Below, piece by piece: positions 55,632-56,216 of a stretch of 56,216 bases of DNA. Position 1 is the first letter of the stretch; each line of letters starts with the position of its first letter. Origin of the DNA: Calditrichota bacterium (GTDB taxonomy: Bacteria; Calditrichota; Calditrichia; Calditrichales; Calditrichaceae); contig RQOG01000015.1 of the NCBI GenBank assembly GCA_003854985.1, forward strand, positions 1-56,216, given 5' to 3'. The position numbers were made by a program, and so were the translations under genes. Under the pieces are notes generated by a model that made no database searches, had not been told where the DNA came from, and was given only the letters and a program-made list of their open reading frames with translations.

Positions 55632-56216
55632 TTATTCATCAATAATCCCAATCGCCCGAACCGGTGAACCGTCTGCCTGCTCAATATTCAATGGAAAACA
55701 TGAGAGCGTGAATTCCTTATCACCAGGTTTATTTAGATTGGTCATATTCTCGATAATTATTTTATCGCTATTGAAAAGAATATTATGCCTTTGATAATCA
55801 GTGCTTGATATTTCATCAACAGATGGCGCATCAATACCTATGCCGCATAGCTTCGATTCAGCCAGTATTTTAATCAATTCAACGGGAATCACCGGATAGT
55901 CGCGGAAATATTTGTCCGTTTTCCAATATTGATCCCAGCCGGTGTTGAATAAAATGTACTTCAGATACGGACGCCCGGAAATGAGTTGTCTAACATGATC
56001 CGCAAGCGCTTTTGCATTTTCGGGTACGTAATGTATTGACACCGCTCTTCCAAAAAAATCTACCGGTTGAAAATCGGATAAATATTTTCCGTTTTCCAGC
56101 ATATGGGTCGGCGCATCCATATGGGTTCCGGTGTGGGATGTAATTTTAAGTAATTTTTCCCGGAATCCGTCGGCATCAATCGACGCAATGGCGGATATTT
56201 CAGGCCGGGGTGATCC
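55632..56216 (-). CDS. Cyclase-family (kynurenine-formamidase-like) metal hydrolase, 5' end cut by window
   Basis: The reading frame stays open to the right edge (56216), so the start is outside the window; 194 codons are visible. Residues just before and after the internal Met at 56120 give the metal-binding motif 'HTGTHMDAPTH', the hallmark of the cyclase/kynurenine formamidase family (HxGTHxDxPxH). 'FNTGWDQYW', 'GIGIDAPSVDEIS' and 'IIENMTNL' are also typical of the family. It probably hydrolyses an amide or cyclic substrate; kynurenine formamidase is one possibility, but no tryptophan-degradation gene is nearby. It is 12 bases upstream of tag. Confidence 0.88.
   Translation of the reverse strand, partial: GSPRPEISAIASIDADGFREKLLKITSHTGTHMDAPTHMLENGKYLSDFQPVDFFGRAVSIHYVPENAKALADHVRQLISGRPYLKYILFNTGWDQYWKTDKYFRDYPVIPVELIKILAESKLCGIGIDAPSVDEISSTDYQRHNILFNSDKIIIENMTNLNKPGDKEFTLSCFPLNIEQADGSPVRAIGIIDE

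Noticed and set aside
1..56216. tRNA, rRNA, prophage or insertion-sequence genes
   Set aside because: None of the intergenic regions shows cloverleaf or rRNA sequence, and no integrase or transposase product is present.

Overview
The window looks like a chromosomal segment from a moderately AT-rich bacterium of the FCB superphylum, most likely Calditrichota or a neighbouring lineage (Ignavibacteria, KSB1, Marinimicrobia). The evidence is a type IX-style C-terminal sorting domain of the 'NPFNP' kind on a giant secreted protein, a SusC/SusD pair, a propeller-type LytS sensor with a LytTR regulator, PEGA and DUF4388 proteins, and a KorAB 2-oxoacid:ferredoxin oxidoreductase. This placement is inference; there is no rRNA or other decisive marker. 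Both ends are cut inside genes: rpoN on the left and a cyclase-family hydrolase on the right.

Layout. 1-4140 (+): housekeeping rpoN, hslV-hslU (1-base overlap), a terminator, then argF. 4160-11450: surface-glycan type genes (B12 radical SAM, FemAB/GNAT-like transferase, Wzx-like flippase, AsnB-like amidotransferase lacking its N-terminal Cys, GT4 glycosyltransferase), with a decayed repeat-rich spacer at 5624-6132. 11879-17600 (+): tripartite RND efflux operon (TolC-like, lipoprotein adaptor, permease). 20411-17611 (-): extracytoplasmic redox operon (membrane rhodanese, MauE/DoxX, 5'-nucleotidase-fold/tetraheme cytochrome fusion, TlpA thioredoxin). 27228-20495 (-): PEGA protein followed by an 1868-residue FG-GAP/glycan-binding secreted protein. 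29058-27388 (-): exported amidase. 29328-38554 (+): LytS-like sensor, LytTR regulator, a 604-base strongly structured intergenic region, then SusC and SusD. 38710-39534 (+): LOG-family protein. 41923-39524 (-): small membrane protein and two paralogous cNMP-binding/DUF4388 proteins, one with a pseudo-receiver. 44099-42084 (-): OPT transporter. 48050-44193 (-): LapA-like, SPOR, Crp/Fnr and histidine-kinase operon. 49448-48462 (-): HD-GYP response regulator. 52442-49556 (-): korA-korB. 54109-52565 (-): YifB/ComM ATPase. 56216-54131 (-): cyclase-family hydrolase, Tag glycosylase, TIGR01777 epimerase.

The genes suggest a heterotrophic, probably anaerobic or microaerophilic cell that senses and imports polymer-derived nutrients (LytS/LytTR plus SusCD plus secreted glycan-binding protein), keeps a periplasmic heme/thiol redox module, and devotes a dense block (39.5-49.5 kb) to cyclic-nucleotide-type and two-component signalling. 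The best candidates for something undescribed are the degenerate 5'-nucleotidase/tetraheme fusion operon, the multi-hairpin region before susC, and two receiver-like domains that share the same DD-to-NN change.
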